A stretch of 44,512 nucleotides of DNA, taken from the NCBI GenBank assembly GCA_019931185.1, contig JAINDK010000071.1, positions 1 to 44,512 on the forward strand. The letters run 5' to 3'. The first letter of the stretch is position 1; each line of letters begins with the position of its first letter. This DNA is from Bryobacter sp. CoA8 C33 (lineage in GTDB: Bacteria; Acidobacteriota; Terriglobia; Bryobacterales; Bryobacteraceae). Below, piece by piece: positions 8,489 to 16,729 of this stretch. Made by a program: the position numbers and the translations under genes. The notes under the pieces are model-generated. The model saw only the letters and a list, made by a program, of their open reading frames with translations. It searched no databases and was not told the origin of the DNA.

Positions 8489-11259
8489 TGCGCCGCTGGC
8501 TCGAACCACTCCTCTTCCTCCTCGCCTTCTCCGCCCTGCTCGCCGCCACCGTCCCCTGGCTCACCAGCCTCGGCATGGAATACGACGAAGCCCACTTCCT
8601 CCCCACCGCCGTCAAGCTCGCCTTCGGCGCCGAAGAACGCATCAATCCCCCCCACGGCATCACTCTCAACCACCGCCCCATCCCCTTCATGACCATGCCC
8701 TATGTCGGCTCCCTCGATGCCTTCGTCTACGCCCTCCCCTACCGCCTCTTCGGCTCCTCCCCACTCGTCTCCCGCTTCACCAATCTCACCCTCGCCCTCG
8801 CCATCTGCGCCCTCGCCTGGTCCCTCACCCGCCGCCATGCCGGCCCCTGGGCTGCCCTCTTCGCCCTCGCTCTTCTCCTCGCCGACGTCGAGCTCATCCT
8901 CCACTTCCCCACCAACTTCGGCCCCTTCCTCCTCCAACAACTCCTCACCCTCATCGCCCTCCATTTCCTCCACACCTGGTTCACCTCCGGCGGCTCCCTC
9001 CCCCTCCTGCTTGCCACCGCCTCTCTCGCCCTTGCCTTCCACGAGAAACTCACCTTCCTCTGGATCCTCGGCTCCCTCCTGCCCGCCGCCTTACTGTTCT
9101 ACTTCCGGCCCATCCGCCAGCACCTCCGCTGGTTTCACCTCCCCGCCGCCCTCCTGCTCGCCCTCCTCATCCTTAGCCCCATCCTCTACTTCACCTTCTC
9201 CGTTCCCGAAGTCGTCCTCGGCTTCGGCAAACAAAGCTCCCGCCTCCCCACCGATTGGCCCACCCTCCTCGCCTCCCGCTGGCATTCCCTCAACCTCATG
9301 CTTCGCGGCTCCTGGACCATCGAGTTCACCGTCGGCCCGCCTCCCGCTTACCTCTCCCGTGGCCCCGCCCTCCTCCTGCTCTTCCTCCTCGCCTTCCCCG
9401 CCGCCCTCTACACCCGCCACCGCCCCGCTCTCTTTCTCCTCTCCACCGCCTCCGGCATCTGGGTCGGGAACCTCTTCTTCCCCGACGCCGGCCGCATGCA
9501 CCATGTCCTCCTCATGGCCCCCCTCTGGCAAATGGCCGCCGCCATGGCCTTCTTCGCTCTCCCCCGCAAGCTTCTCCCCCTCCCCCTCGCCCTCGCCCTC
9601 TGGGCCGCCGCCGATGCCACCCGCTCCTACATCTGGTACACCCACGCAGCACGCGCCACAGGCGGCATCAACCATTGGTCCGACATGACCACTTCCCTCG
9701 CCCTCTGGCTCCAACAGCACCCCGATCACCAGCCCGTCACCACCTCCTGGGGCATCGCCCACATCCTCGAAACTCTCAGCGGCGGCCGCCTCTCCCCCAC
9801 CGAGCTTTACTTCCAAACCCTCCCCGCCCAACTCTCCCCCGAAACCACCGCCCAACTCTCCTCCCTCATCCACAAGCAACGCCAAATCTGGCTCGTCTCC
9901 GACGTCATGCCCCTCTACGCCGAACAGTGGAATCGCGTCGTCGCCCTCGCCCTCTCCCAGGGCAAGCAACCACTCCACCTCAAGACCTTCCCCTCCCGCT
10001 CCCACAACCAGCAAATCGCCGCCTACACCTTCACGCCTACCCCGCCCACCCCCGCCCGCTGGCTCCCCCGCACCTCGACCCAATTCGATCTCACCCCCTC
10101 CACCCCACACCTCCGTCTCCGCCTCGACCGCCCTCTCGCTGGCGTCAACGACTTCCTCACCCTCCACTGGCTCGATGCCACCGGAAAAACCCTCTTCACC
10201 GATACCCGCAACTTCTACTGGAATCCCTCCCTCTCCACCCCGGCCCTCTTCGAATTCACTCCCCATTTCTGGCCCTCCCGCTTCGAGCGCCAGCTTCTCA
10301 GCCCCGGCACCCCCACCTCCCTCCGCCTCGAATCCTCCTTACCCCCCGCTCTCATCGAAGTCGCCGCCCCTGACCTCTCCTCGCTCGAACAATACCCCGC
10401 TCCCCCCCGCCCCTTTTCCTCCCCCCTGCTCGGTGAATACGGCAATGCCTCCCAGTCCGTCATCCTCCTCGAGCACAACGGCCAACTCCTCGCCCTCGCC
10501 AATCGCCAACACCTCACTCCCTACAATCCCGCCACCAACCCGGTCTCCCCCGCTGGCCTCCTCTGGCACGGCCAAACCCTCCCCCGCCTCCCCGATCCCA
10601 ATCGCGACTTCCGCATCCAACTCGAGCAGCCCGTCTCCGCGCTCCGCCCGATCGCCGACGCCGCCCAGCCCCCCGCCCAGCCCCCCCATCTTCTCCCCCC
10701 CGATCTCGTCAACCTTCGTACCCTCTCCCCCTCTCTCCACTTCGACATCCGTTACGCCACCAGCAACAACTTCATGGGCGCCGCTCTTTATTCTCAACCC
10801 GCCGCCTACCTCCAGCGCCCCGCCGCCCAAGCCCTCCTCCGCGCCCACCAGCAACTCGCCTCCTCCCGTGTCGGCCTCCTCATCCATGACGCCTACCGCC
10901 CCTGGCGCGTCACCCGCATGTTCTGGGATGCCACCCCGCCCCACCAGCGCAACTTCGTCGCCAATCCCGCCCGCGGCTCCCGCCACAATCGCGGCTGCGC
11001 CGTCGACCTCTCTCTTTACGACCTCCAGTCCGGCCAACCCCTCACCATGCCCAGCGGCTTCGATGAGTTCTCACCCCGCGCTTACCCCGATTACCCCGGC
11101 GGCTCCTCTCTCGAGCGCTTCCACCGCCGCCTCCTCCGCCGCGCCATGGAACAACAAGGCTTCACCGTCAACGACGACGAATGGTGGCACTTCGATTACC
11201 AAGATTGGCAGCGCTACCCCATCCTCAACCTCAGCTTCGAACAACTCGGCTCCCGCTGA
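8488..11259 (+). CDS. Fusion of a GT-C-like membrane domain with a VanX-like D-Ala-D-Ala dipeptidase
   Basis: A 923-residue protein of three parts. Residues 1 to about 410 form a polytopic membrane region with a GT-C-like first loop (LGMEYDEAHFLPTAVKL, near 28-44). Residues about 430-730 are soluble and beta-rich, ending in a segment starting LLGEYGNASQSVILLEHNG. Residues about 737-920 are an M15D (VanX/DdpX) dipeptidase. The zinc motif SRHNRGCAVD near 830-839 fits SxHxxGxAxD exactly. DDEWWHFDY near 896-904 gives the catalytic Glu and third zinc ligand, and LLIHDAYRPWRVTRMFWDAT is the family arginine region. The dipeptidase half therefore looks active. The ATG overlaps the lipoprotein stop. 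No frameshift is seen across the junctions. The 3' end overlaps the convergent MFS gene by 29 bases. Confidence 0.88.
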   Translation: MRRWLEPLLFLLAFSALLAATVPWLTSLGMEYDEAHFLPTAVKLAFGAEERINPPHGITLNHRPIPFMTMPYVGSLDAFVYALPYRLFGSSPLVSRFTNLTLALAICALAWSLTRRHAGPWAALFALALLLADVELILHFPTNFGPFLLQQLLTLIALHFLHTWFTSGGSLPLLLATASLALAFHEKLTFLWILGSLLPAALLFYFRPIRQHLRWFHLPAALLLALLILSPILYFTFSVPEVVLGFGKQSSRLPTDWPTLLASRWHSLNLMLRGSWTIEFTVGPPPAYLSRGPALLLLFLLAFPAALYTRHRPALFLLSTASGIWVGNLFFPDAGRMHHVLLMAPLWQMAAAMAFFALPRKLLPLPLALALWAAADATRSYIWYTHAARATGGINHWSDMTTSLALWLQQHPDHQPVTTSWGIAHILETLSGGRLSPTELYFQTLPAQLSPETTAQLSSLIHKQRQIWLVSDVMPLYAEQWNRVVALALSQGKQPLHLKTFPSRSHNQQIAAYTFTPTPPTPARWLPRTSTQFDLTPSTPHLRLRLDRPLAGVNDFLTLHWLDATGKTLFTDTRNFYWNPSLSTPALFEFTPHFWPSRFERQLLSPGTPTSLRLESSLPPALIEVAAPDLSSLEQYPAPPRPFSSPLLGEYGNASQSVILLEHNGQLLALANRQHLTPYNPATNPVSPAGLLWHGQTLPRLPDPNRDFRIQLEQPVSALRPIADAAQPPAQPPHLLPPDLVNLRTLSPSLHFDIRYATSNNFMGAALYSQPAAYLQRPAAQALLRAHQQLASSRVGLLIHDAYRPWRVTRMFWDATPPHQRNFVANPARGSRHNRGCAVDLSLYDLQSGQPLTMPSGFDEFSPRAYPDYPGGSSLERFHRRLLRRAMEQQGFTVNDDEWWHFDYQDWQRYPILNLSFEQLGSR

Positions 11260-12436
11260 TCTTCGACTCCACCCAGATCAGCGCCAGAATCACAAAAACC
11301 ACCAGGCTGCACCACAACGGCACCGTCATCGCCGACGTCTCACTCCCCCAGGCCGCCCCAAACGCAATCGCCGCCGGCGCCAGAAAACCGCCCAGCATCC
11401 CCAAACCAAAAATTCCATGGAACAAACTCGACTGATACTCCACAAACCGGTTGCCGATCCGCTCCACCAATAGCGGATACACAAACGCAAACCCAAACCC
11501 CGCCAAACTCAGCCCCAATAAAGCCCCAAATCGATTGTCCGTGCTCCCAAACATCAGAATCCCCACCCACGACATCGCCGCGCTCGCCAGCAAAAGCCGC
11601 CGGTGCGCCACATGCCGCATCAGCGTTTGCGCCACGATCCGCCCCGCCAACAACACCATACAGTAATAGCTCAAAATTCCCAGCGCTTGCCCCGGGCTCA
11701 TCCCCGAGCGCAACACCAGATGCAGCGGCACCCATTCAAGCACCGATACCTCCGCCGCCGTCTCAAAAAACAACAACCCCGCGAACAGCACATGCACCGG
11801 GCTCCGCGTTTCCCGCCACACCGCCTGAAAACCCAGATCCAAGCCCTCCTCCCGCACCGGATTTCCCTTGCGAAACATCCACACCGCCATCCCGAACGGC
11901 GCCAGCGACACTAGCAAAAACACCCCCTCGAAATCCAAACCCGCATACGCCAGCGCTCCCAACAACGCCGTCATAAACGTCCCCAGTCCCATCAGCCCCC
12001 CCGCCAGATTCACCGTCGCCGCCGGGTCCTGTTCATACAACCGCCGCAAAAGCTGAAACGTCGCCGCCATCACCATCCCCTGCGCCACTCCCACCAGCCC
12101 CAGCGCCAGATCCCGCCAAAGCTCCGCCACCGGCGGCGCTCCCATCTCCACCATCACAATTCCAATCGCTGCAACCACCGCTCCCGCTTTCAGCCCCCCA
12201 TGCACCCCCAACCAGTCCAACATCCTCCGGCTCGCCCACAACGCCGCCAGCACTCCCCCCGCAAAACTCAAAAAATGCACCCCAATCCCAACATACGGCG
12301 GATTCAAATGATATCCCCACACCACCAGCGCCGTCCCAGGTACCCCCAACAGCATCCCGATCAGAAAAAATCCGAGAAACGCCCTCCGGCTTCCCGGCTT
12401 CACCATCCCGGCATACTGGGCCTCCATCACGGACAC
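11231..12436 (-). CDS. Major facilitator superfamily transporter
   Basis: A 401-residue protein with about twelve hydrophobic helices in two halves, a central cytoplasmic loop around residues 195-215 (RKGNPVREEGLDLGFQAVWRETRS), and an MFS-like A-motif region around ALWASRRMLDWLGVHGG between helices 2 and 3. No substrate can be assigned. It stands alone on this strand. The stop lies 29 bases inside the 3' end of the GT-C/VanX fusion gene, and upstream is the RNA-rich region, so it is probably a single transcription unit. The start ATG at 12436 is chosen for the charged N-terminus before helix 1; an internal ATG (residue 11) is possible. Confidence 0.85.
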   Translation of the reverse strand: MSVMEAQYAGMVKPGSRRAFLGFFLIGMLLGVPGTALVVWGYHLNPPYVGIGVHFLSFAGGVLAALWASRRMLDWLGVHGGLKAGAVVAAIGIVMVEMGAPPVAELWRDLALGLVGVAQGMVMAATFQLLRRLYEQDPAATVNLAGGLMGLGTFMTALLGALAYAGLDFEGVFLLVSLAPFGMAVWMFRKGNPVREEGLDLGFQAVWRETRSPVHVLFAGLLFFETAAEVSVLEWVPLHLVLRSGMSPGQALGILSYYCMVLLAGRIVAQTLMRHVAHRRLLLASAAMSWVGILMFGSTDNRFGALLGLSLAGFGFAFVYPLLVERIGNRFVEYQSSLFHGIFGLGMLGGFLAPAAIAFGAAWGSETSAMTVPLWCSLVVFVILALIWVESKISGSRVVRS

Positions 12437-12537
12437 GCTAAAGATTCTACTCCTTTTAGAACCACTCCACCTTCCCCCAACTCAATGTAGCCTCCCGAAA
12501 AACCCCACCGCTCCTTGTGGCCGCCACGATTTTTCTC

Positions 12538-12567
12538 TTGACTACCCCGCTCCCGCAGCCTTATTCT
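12538..12567 (+). promoter_or_regulatory. Sigma-70-type promoter for the 12575-12740 element
   Basis: TTGACT at 12538-12543 and TATTCT at 12562-12567 are separated by 18 bases. The predicted transcript starts near 12575, a few bases before the strong Shine-Dalgarno-like sequence. This is one of the best matches to the consensus in the window, and there is no other gene on the + strand for it to serve. Confidence 0.6.
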
Positions 12568-12574
12568 GCCAGTA

Positions 12575-12740
12575 TCACTGAGAAAGGAGGTGGTCCAGTC
12601 GAAATGATAAATGGTTGTAATTCTGACGAGACAAAGCGTGAGGTGATTGACTGCTGAAGCAGCCTTGATCACTTGAAGGCTCCGACAGTGCCCGGAGCCG
12701 CTATGACTGTAGACCGATTGCCTCACGCATAGGTCTTGCA
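12575..12740 (+). ncRNA. Putative structured RNA / leader with extended anti-16S sequence
   Basis: Between a good promoter and a hairpin terminator lies a short element that is not explained by any long gene. It begins with AGAAAGGAGGTGGTCCAGTC (12581-12600), which can pair at all 20 positions (two of them G-U wobbles) with the usual 3' end of bacterial 16S rRNA. Next comes a 17-codon ORF (12604-12657). A long-range helix joins GCGTGAGG (12636-12643) to CCTCACGC (12721-12728). Inside it are CTGC-TGAA-GCAG (about 12651-12662) and a 7-bp hairpin, GGCTCCG (12678-12684) with CGGAGCC (12693-12699). It could be a small RNA, a leader with a coding mini-ORF, or both. I cannot name a family. Confidence 0.5.
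12604..12657 (+). CDS. Possible 17-residue peptide inside the structured element
   Basis: ATG to TGA encodes MINGCNSDETKREVIDC. A very strong AGGAGG (12585-12590) lies 13 bases upstream. That is longer than the optimum, but extended pairing with 16S rRNA could compensate. The last third of the ORF forms one arm of the long-range helix, so translation and folding would be mutually exclusive. That is the arrangement expected of a regulatory leader or of a dual-function RNA. An alternative ATG at 12611 in another frame gives only 11 residues. No homologue is recalled, so this is a weak coding call. Confidence 0.3.
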   Translation: MINGCNSDETKREVIDC

Positions 12741-12778
12741 AAAATCCCGCCGGTCGCCTTCACGCCCCGGCGGGATTC
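12740..12778. terminator. Bidirectional intrinsic terminator between the RNA element and rnpB
   Basis: An 11-bp perfect stem, AATCCCGCCGG (12743-12753) with CCGGCGGGATT (12767-12777), has a 13-base loop. On the - strand it is followed by a run of five T (ending rnpB); on the + strand by the pyrimidine tract CTCCTTTTT (ending the element at 12575). It is placed exactly between the two convergent RNAs. Confidence 0.8.
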
Positions 12779-12788
12779 TCCTTTTTAC

Positions 12789-13170
12789 GTCCTTCTCCTC
12801 GTAAGCCGGTTTCTGTCACGGCTCAGCTTCCGCCTCACCGTAGGCAATCATTCCTCTAGGCGGCACATTACTGCACCGCTCCAGCAGCCTACCCGGGAGT
12901 CCTATCGAGACGGGCCGCCTCTGCTCCCCTATTTGGCCTTGCTCCCTGTGGGGTTTTCCCTGCCAGGTGCGATTACTCGCCCCGCGGTGCGCTCTTACCG
13001 CACCTTTTCACCCTTACTTCTCCGCCAGTGGCAGACAAGCGGTATATTTTCTGTGGCACTTTCCGTCCAAACCGCTTTGAGCAGTCCAGCCCGGCCGTTA
13101 GCCGGCACAGCGCCCCACGGAGACCGGACTTTCCTCTGAAAAAATTCCAGCGATTGCCCGAAGAAGGACT
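12789..13170 (-). ncRNA. rnpB: RNase P RNA (catalytic subunit), bacterial type A
   Basis: The RNA processes the 5' ends of tRNA precursors. Read on the - strand it has the universal 5' core GAGGAAAGTCCGGTCTCC (just below 13140) and, near the 3' end, ACAGAAACCGGCTTACGAG, the conserved J/P4 closing region. Terminal helix P1 is formed by GTCCTTCTTC at the 5' end (13169-13160) and GAGAAGGAC at the 3' end (12797-12789). Other core blocks include GACGGAAAGTGCCACAGAAA and GGTAAGAGCGCACC. The length of about 382 bases is normal. The ends are set by P1. A terminator follows at 12740-12778. I found no convincing promoter box pair upstream. Confidence 0.95.
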
Positions 13171-13391
13171 ACTGCCACAATACCAAACTCTTGCCAATCA
13201 GCTAGTACCAAATCCAATCAAGCCCCCTACGACGATCTGCAAGCCCCCAAAAAAGTACTGCCTGGTCCTTCCCCCCACACCCTTCAAATTTCAGCACTAC
13301 CACCGAAATTTCTTGCAATAAGGAGTGTTTTGTACTACCATCAAAACTTCACGGACTCTATCTTTAGTACTATGATTACGGAGGATTTTTC
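13171..13391. other. Intergenic region between rnpB and the PEP-CTERM gene
   Basis: 221 bases that must hold the divergent promoters of rnpB (-) and the PEP-CTERM gene (+). The base composition is markedly less GC-rich than in most of the window. A TTCACG/TATGAT pair with 17-base spacing (13348-13376) is present, but its start point would fall inside the Shine-Dalgarno of the downstream gene. No other structure is evident. Confidence 0.4.
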
Positions 13392-14216
13392 ATGAAACGT
13401 TTACTTTCCACATTCTGCCTGCTGCTGGGAGCCTCGCTAGCCTCCTTCGCCGGCTTGATCACCAGCACCACAGGAACAAACTTGACCGGCCCGAGTTCTG
13501 CCTTGCAGAACTTTGACAATACCGCAACATTTCCCGTAGCATCCTTTACTACTTTGCCTACATTTACTCTGGCAAACGGGGTTCAGGTAGTCATTACTGC
13601 CAGTGGACCATCCACACCAAGTTCTTTTAACAACGGGAACACCGGACGGGTCGGAAATACAGTCGGTGGTGTGTACGGCACGTCAACCACGGCTGGAGTA
13701 GGCAGTTTGTCTGGTCAATATCTTCAAACCTGGAATGGTGGTTCTGTCACCAATTCAAACAGCTTCGTACGCACCCTCACTTTCACTTTCTCTTCTGGAG
13801 TCAGCGAATTTTTGATTGATTATTTTGATAGCAATTCAGGAACGGTCGGTTCTAGCGCCCACGCACTGGTAGTCAATCTTTCAAACACATCACAAACCTC
13901 CTCAGCTTTGTCACAAACCAACTCGGGCGTTTGCGGCAACTGCCTGGGTACAGGTAGACAAATCGGCTGGGTCGGTGATGGGGGGGCAACCATCACCTCG
14001 TTCAGCATTGTTATGGGCTCTGCTAAAGGTGACCAGGACCCCACCTATGGCGGTGATTTCCTCATCCTCGATAACCTCCGCGTCGCAACGAGCCAGAATG
14101 GTGGCGGAACGCCAGAGCCACCGCCCCCGCCCCCCGGTGACATCCCCGAACCCTCCACCTATGCCCTTCTCGGCGCTGGCCTTCTCTCCATCGCCTACGC
14201 TCGGCGTCGCAAGTAA
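13392..14216 (+). CDS. PEP-CTERM-anchored secreted protein
   Basis: A 274-residue protein with a Sec signal peptide (MKRLLSTFCLLLGASLASFAG), a Ser/Thr/Asn-rich beta-type body of about 210 residues, a proline linker (PEPPPPPPGD) and a C-terminal PEP-CTERM tag. The tag is PEPSTYALLGAGLLSIAYA followed by RRRK: motif, helix and basic end. In known systems an exosortase cuts at PEP and links the protein to exported polysaccharide; no exosortase gene is in this window. Two cysteines in GVCGNCLG could form a disulfide. The start is fixed by GGAGG at 13380-13384. Codon use over the first 650 bases is much less GC-rich than neighbours, while the tag region matches the genome. A terminator follows directly. 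Confidence 0.88.
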   Translation: MKRLLSTFCLLLGASLASFAGLITSTTGTNLTGPSSALQNFDNTATFPVASFTTLPTFTLANGVQVVITASGPSTPSSFNNGNTGRVGNTVGGVYGTSTTAGVGSLSGQYLQTWNGGSVTNSNSFVRTLTFTFSSGVSEFLIDYFDSNSGTVGSSAHALVVNLSNTSQTSSALSQTNSGVCGNCLGTGRQIGWVGDGGATITSFSIVMGSAKGDQDPTYGGDFLILDNLRVATSQNGGGTPEPPPPPPGDIPEPSTYALLGAGLLSIAYARRRK

Positions 14217-14238
14217 AAGTCAACTCCAGTCACAGGAA

Positions 14239-14263
14239 AAGGCCACCTTCGGGTGGCCTTTTT
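14239..14263 (+). terminator. Intrinsic terminator after the PEP-CTERM gene
   Basis: AAGGCCACC-TTCG-GGTGGCCTT is a perfect stem with a stable UUCG tetraloop, followed by TTTTT (14259-14263). It lies 22 bases after the stop and 15 bases before the next start, so the next gene needs its own promoter or depends on read-through. Confidence 0.9.
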
Positions 14264-14277
14264 CATATAATGACAGC

Positions 14278-16716
14278 ATGTTTCGTGGCTCTTTTTGGTG
14301 TCTCCTAGTCGGTGCCCTTCTCGCCTCCGCCGCGGACGGGCCCCAGATTCTCAAAGAGAACTGCGCCCCTTGCCACGGCGCCACTTCCCTCACCTCCGCC
14401 GGCCTCAACCTCACCTCTCGCGACCTCGCCCTCAAAGGCGGCTCCCGCGGTCCCGCACTAACCCCCGGTAAGTCCAACGACAGCCTTCTCTATCGCTTTG
14501 CGGCCCATCTCGAAGAGCCGCACATGCCCCCCAATAAACCGCTCACCCCCTCTCAACTCTCCATCCTCAAATCCTGGATCGATTCCGGCGCCGATTGGGC
14601 CGCACCCGCTACCCTCCCCGCCTCCGAGGCTGCCGCCGCTCTCGCCCGCCTCGAAGATCGCCCCATCAAACCGCAGGAACGCGCCTGGTGGGCCTTCAAG
14701 CCTCCCATCCGCAAGCCTGGCTTTCAGTCCATCGACGCCTTCCTCAAAGCCCGCTGGCAGGAAAAATCCCTCTCCCCCTCACCCCGCGCCAACCGCCGCA
14801 CTCTCATCCGCCGCGCTTACCTCGACGTCATTGGCATCCCACCCACCCGCGAAGAAGTCGAGGCTTTCCTCGCCGACAACTCCCCCAATGCCTGGGAAAC
14901 CGTCGTCGATCGCCTCCTCGCCTCCCCTCACTACGGCGAACGCTGGGCTCGCCACTGGATGGATGTCGCCCGTTATGCCGATTCCGGCGGCTACGAATAC
15001 GATCGCGACCGCGACAACGCCTGGCGCTACCGCGATTACCTCACCCGCGGCTTCAACGCCGACAAACCCTACGACCGCTTCCTTCAGGAACAGATCGCCG
15101 GCGACGAACTCTTCCCCGGCGACAACGACGCCTCCATCGCCACCGGCTTCCTACGCCTCGGCCCCGAAAATAACATCAAAAACGAGCAGACCCGCCTCGA
15201 CGAGCTCGATGATGTCGTCTCCACCACCGCCAATTCCCTCATGGCCCTCACCGTCGGTTGCGCCCGCTGCCACAACCATAAATTCGACCCCATCCCGCAA
15301 AAAGACTACTACCGCATGCAGGCCGTCTTCTGGCCCATCAAATCCGAAGACCGCCCCCTTGTCTCGCCCGATCAGGTCGCCGCTCACAAAGCCGAACTTA
15401 AGCGCATCCAGGACCTCCAGGCCCCCCTTAAGAAAGAATTGGAGGCCCTCATCAAACCCTACAAGGATGCCTACATCGCCGAAAAGAAAGCCGCTCTCCC
15501 CGACTACATGAAGCTCGCTCTCGCCACCCCGCCCGAACAGCGCAACGAAGGCCAGAAGCTCAACGTCATCCAAATCGAAAAAACCCTCATGGGCACGCCG
15601 GAATCCCTGCCCCAACGCTTCTCCCCCGCCGACAAGGCCCGCCACGTCGAACTCAATCAGCAAATCGCCGCCCTCGAAAAGCAAAAGCCCAAACCCCTCC
15701 CCACCGCCATGGCCATCACCGAGGCCGGCCCCCAACCCGAACCCAGCTACTTCCTCCACCGCGGCAGCCAAAAAGGCTCCGTCATGCAGCCCGGCGTCCT
15801 CAGCGTCGTCCAACAATCCGAGTGGCCCTTCCCCGCCCCTCCCGCCGATGCCAAAACCAGCCACCGCCGCGCCGGCTTCGCCCGCTGGATCACCAGCCGC
15901 GACAACCCCCTCACCGCCCGCGTCATGGTCAATCGCATCTGGCAGCACCACTTCGGCGAAGGCCTCGTCCGCACCCCCAATAACTTCGGCCGCATGGGCG
16001 AGCGCCCCTCCCACCCCGAACTCCTCGATTGGCTCAGCCTCGAACTCATGGACAACGGCTGGCGCCTCAAACCCCTCCACCGTCTCATCCTCACCTCCGC
16101 CGCCTACCAGATGGCGAGCGACGACATTCCCGCCAACCTCACCATCGACCCCGATAACCGCCTCCTCTGGCGCATGCCTCGCCGCCGTGTCGAAGGTGAG
16201 ATCATCCGCGATTCCATCCTCGCCGTCGCCGGCTCCCTCGACCGCTCCGTCGGTGGCGAACCCGTCTTCCCCTACATCGACCCCAGCCTCTTCCAGGCCT
16301 CCTCCAAGCGCACCTGGATCGGCCGCCCCGACGACGACCCCTCCACCTGGCGCCGCAGCCTCTACGTCTTCTCCAAACGCAGCATCCCCCTGCCCATGTT
16401 CGAAGTCTTCGACAAACCAGACACCATCGGCTCCTGCGCCCGCCGCAGCCGCTCCACCGTCGCCCCCCAGGCCCTCATCCTCATGAACAACAGCTTTGTC
16501 GCCCTCCACGCCCGCCGCTTCGCCGATCGCCTCGACCAACTATCCGCCGGTGACCCCAACCGCTTCATCTCCCTCGCCTTCGAGCACGCCTTCTCCCGCC
16601 CTCCCTCTCAATCCGAGCGCGAACGCTCCCTCGCTTTCCTCTCTGCCGGCAAAAACGCCAAAATCGACTTCAGCCAGGCCCTGTTCAACTCCAACGAGTT
16701 CGTCTATATCCCTTAA
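14278..16716 (+). CDS. PSCyt1/DUF1549/DUF1553 protein (planctomycete-type cytochrome c-like)
   Basis: An 812-residue exported protein. After a signal peptide (MFRGSFWCLLVGALLASAAD) comes a small cytochrome-c-like domain with one heme motif, CAPCHG (residues 31-36), and a possible Met ligand in PHMPPNKPL. Next are DUF1549 (from IDAFLKARW to a second CxxCH, GCARCHNHKFDPI) and DUF1553 (RAGFARWITSRDNPLTARVM, VNRIWQHHFGEG onward). Such proteins occur in pairs with DUF1501 proteins in Planctomycetes, Verrucomicrobia and Acidobacteria and are proposed to act in periplasmic redox or polysaccharide breakdown, without a proven reaction. I start at ATG 14278 because only this gives a signal peptide. The open frame further upstream overlaps the PEP-CTERM gene. 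Confidence 0.9.
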   Translation: MFRGSFWCLLVGALLASAADGPQILKENCAPCHGATSLTSAGLNLTSRDLALKGGSRGPALTPGKSNDSLLYRFAAHLEEPHMPPNKPLTPSQLSILKSWIDSGADWAAPATLPASEAAAALARLEDRPIKPQERAWWAFKPPIRKPGFQSIDAFLKARWQEKSLSPSPRANRRTLIRRAYLDVIGIPPTREEVEAFLADNSPNAWETVVDRLLASPHYGERWARHWMDVARYADSGGYEYDRDRDNAWRYRDYLTRGFNADKPYDRFLQEQIAGDELFPGDNDASIATGFLRLGPENNIKNEQTRLDELDDVVSTTANSLMALTVGCARCHNHKFDPIPQKDYYRMQAVFWPIKSEDRPLVSPDQVAAHKAELKRIQDLQAPLKKELEALIKPYKDAYIAEKKAALPDYMKLALATPPEQRNEGQKLNVIQIEKTLMGTPESLPQRFSPADKARHVELNQQIAALEKQKPKPLPTAMAITEAGPQPEPSYFLHRGSQKGSVMQPGVLSVVQQSEWPFPAPPADAKTSHRRAGFARWITSRDNPLTARVMVNRIWQHHFGEGLVRTPNNFGRMGERPSHPELLDWLSLELMDNGWRLKPLHRLILTSAAYQMASDDIPANLTIDPDNRLLWRMPRRRVEGEIIRDSILAVAGSLDRSVGGEPVFPYIDPSLFQASSKRTWIGRPDDDPSTWRRSLYVFSKRSIPLPMFEVFDKPDTIGSCARRSRSTVAPQALILMNNSFVALHARRFADRLDQLSAGDPNRFISLAFEHAFSRPPSQSERERSLAFLSAGKNAKIDFSQALFNSNEFVYIP

Positions 16717-16729
16717 GGAGATCCCACCC

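Noticed and set aside
12427-12741. 104-codon - strand frame covering the structured RNA element
   Set aside because: It crosses promoter, hairpins and terminator, has no ribosome site and no family sequence.
13348-13376. TTCACG-17-TATGAT as promoter of the PEP-CTERM gene
   Set aside because: The start point would lie inside the GGAGG needed for translation, so it is probably not used.
15151-16539. 462-codon - strand frame within the DUF1549/DUF1553 gene
   Set aside because: No motifs, and amino-acid composition is that of an antisense shadow.
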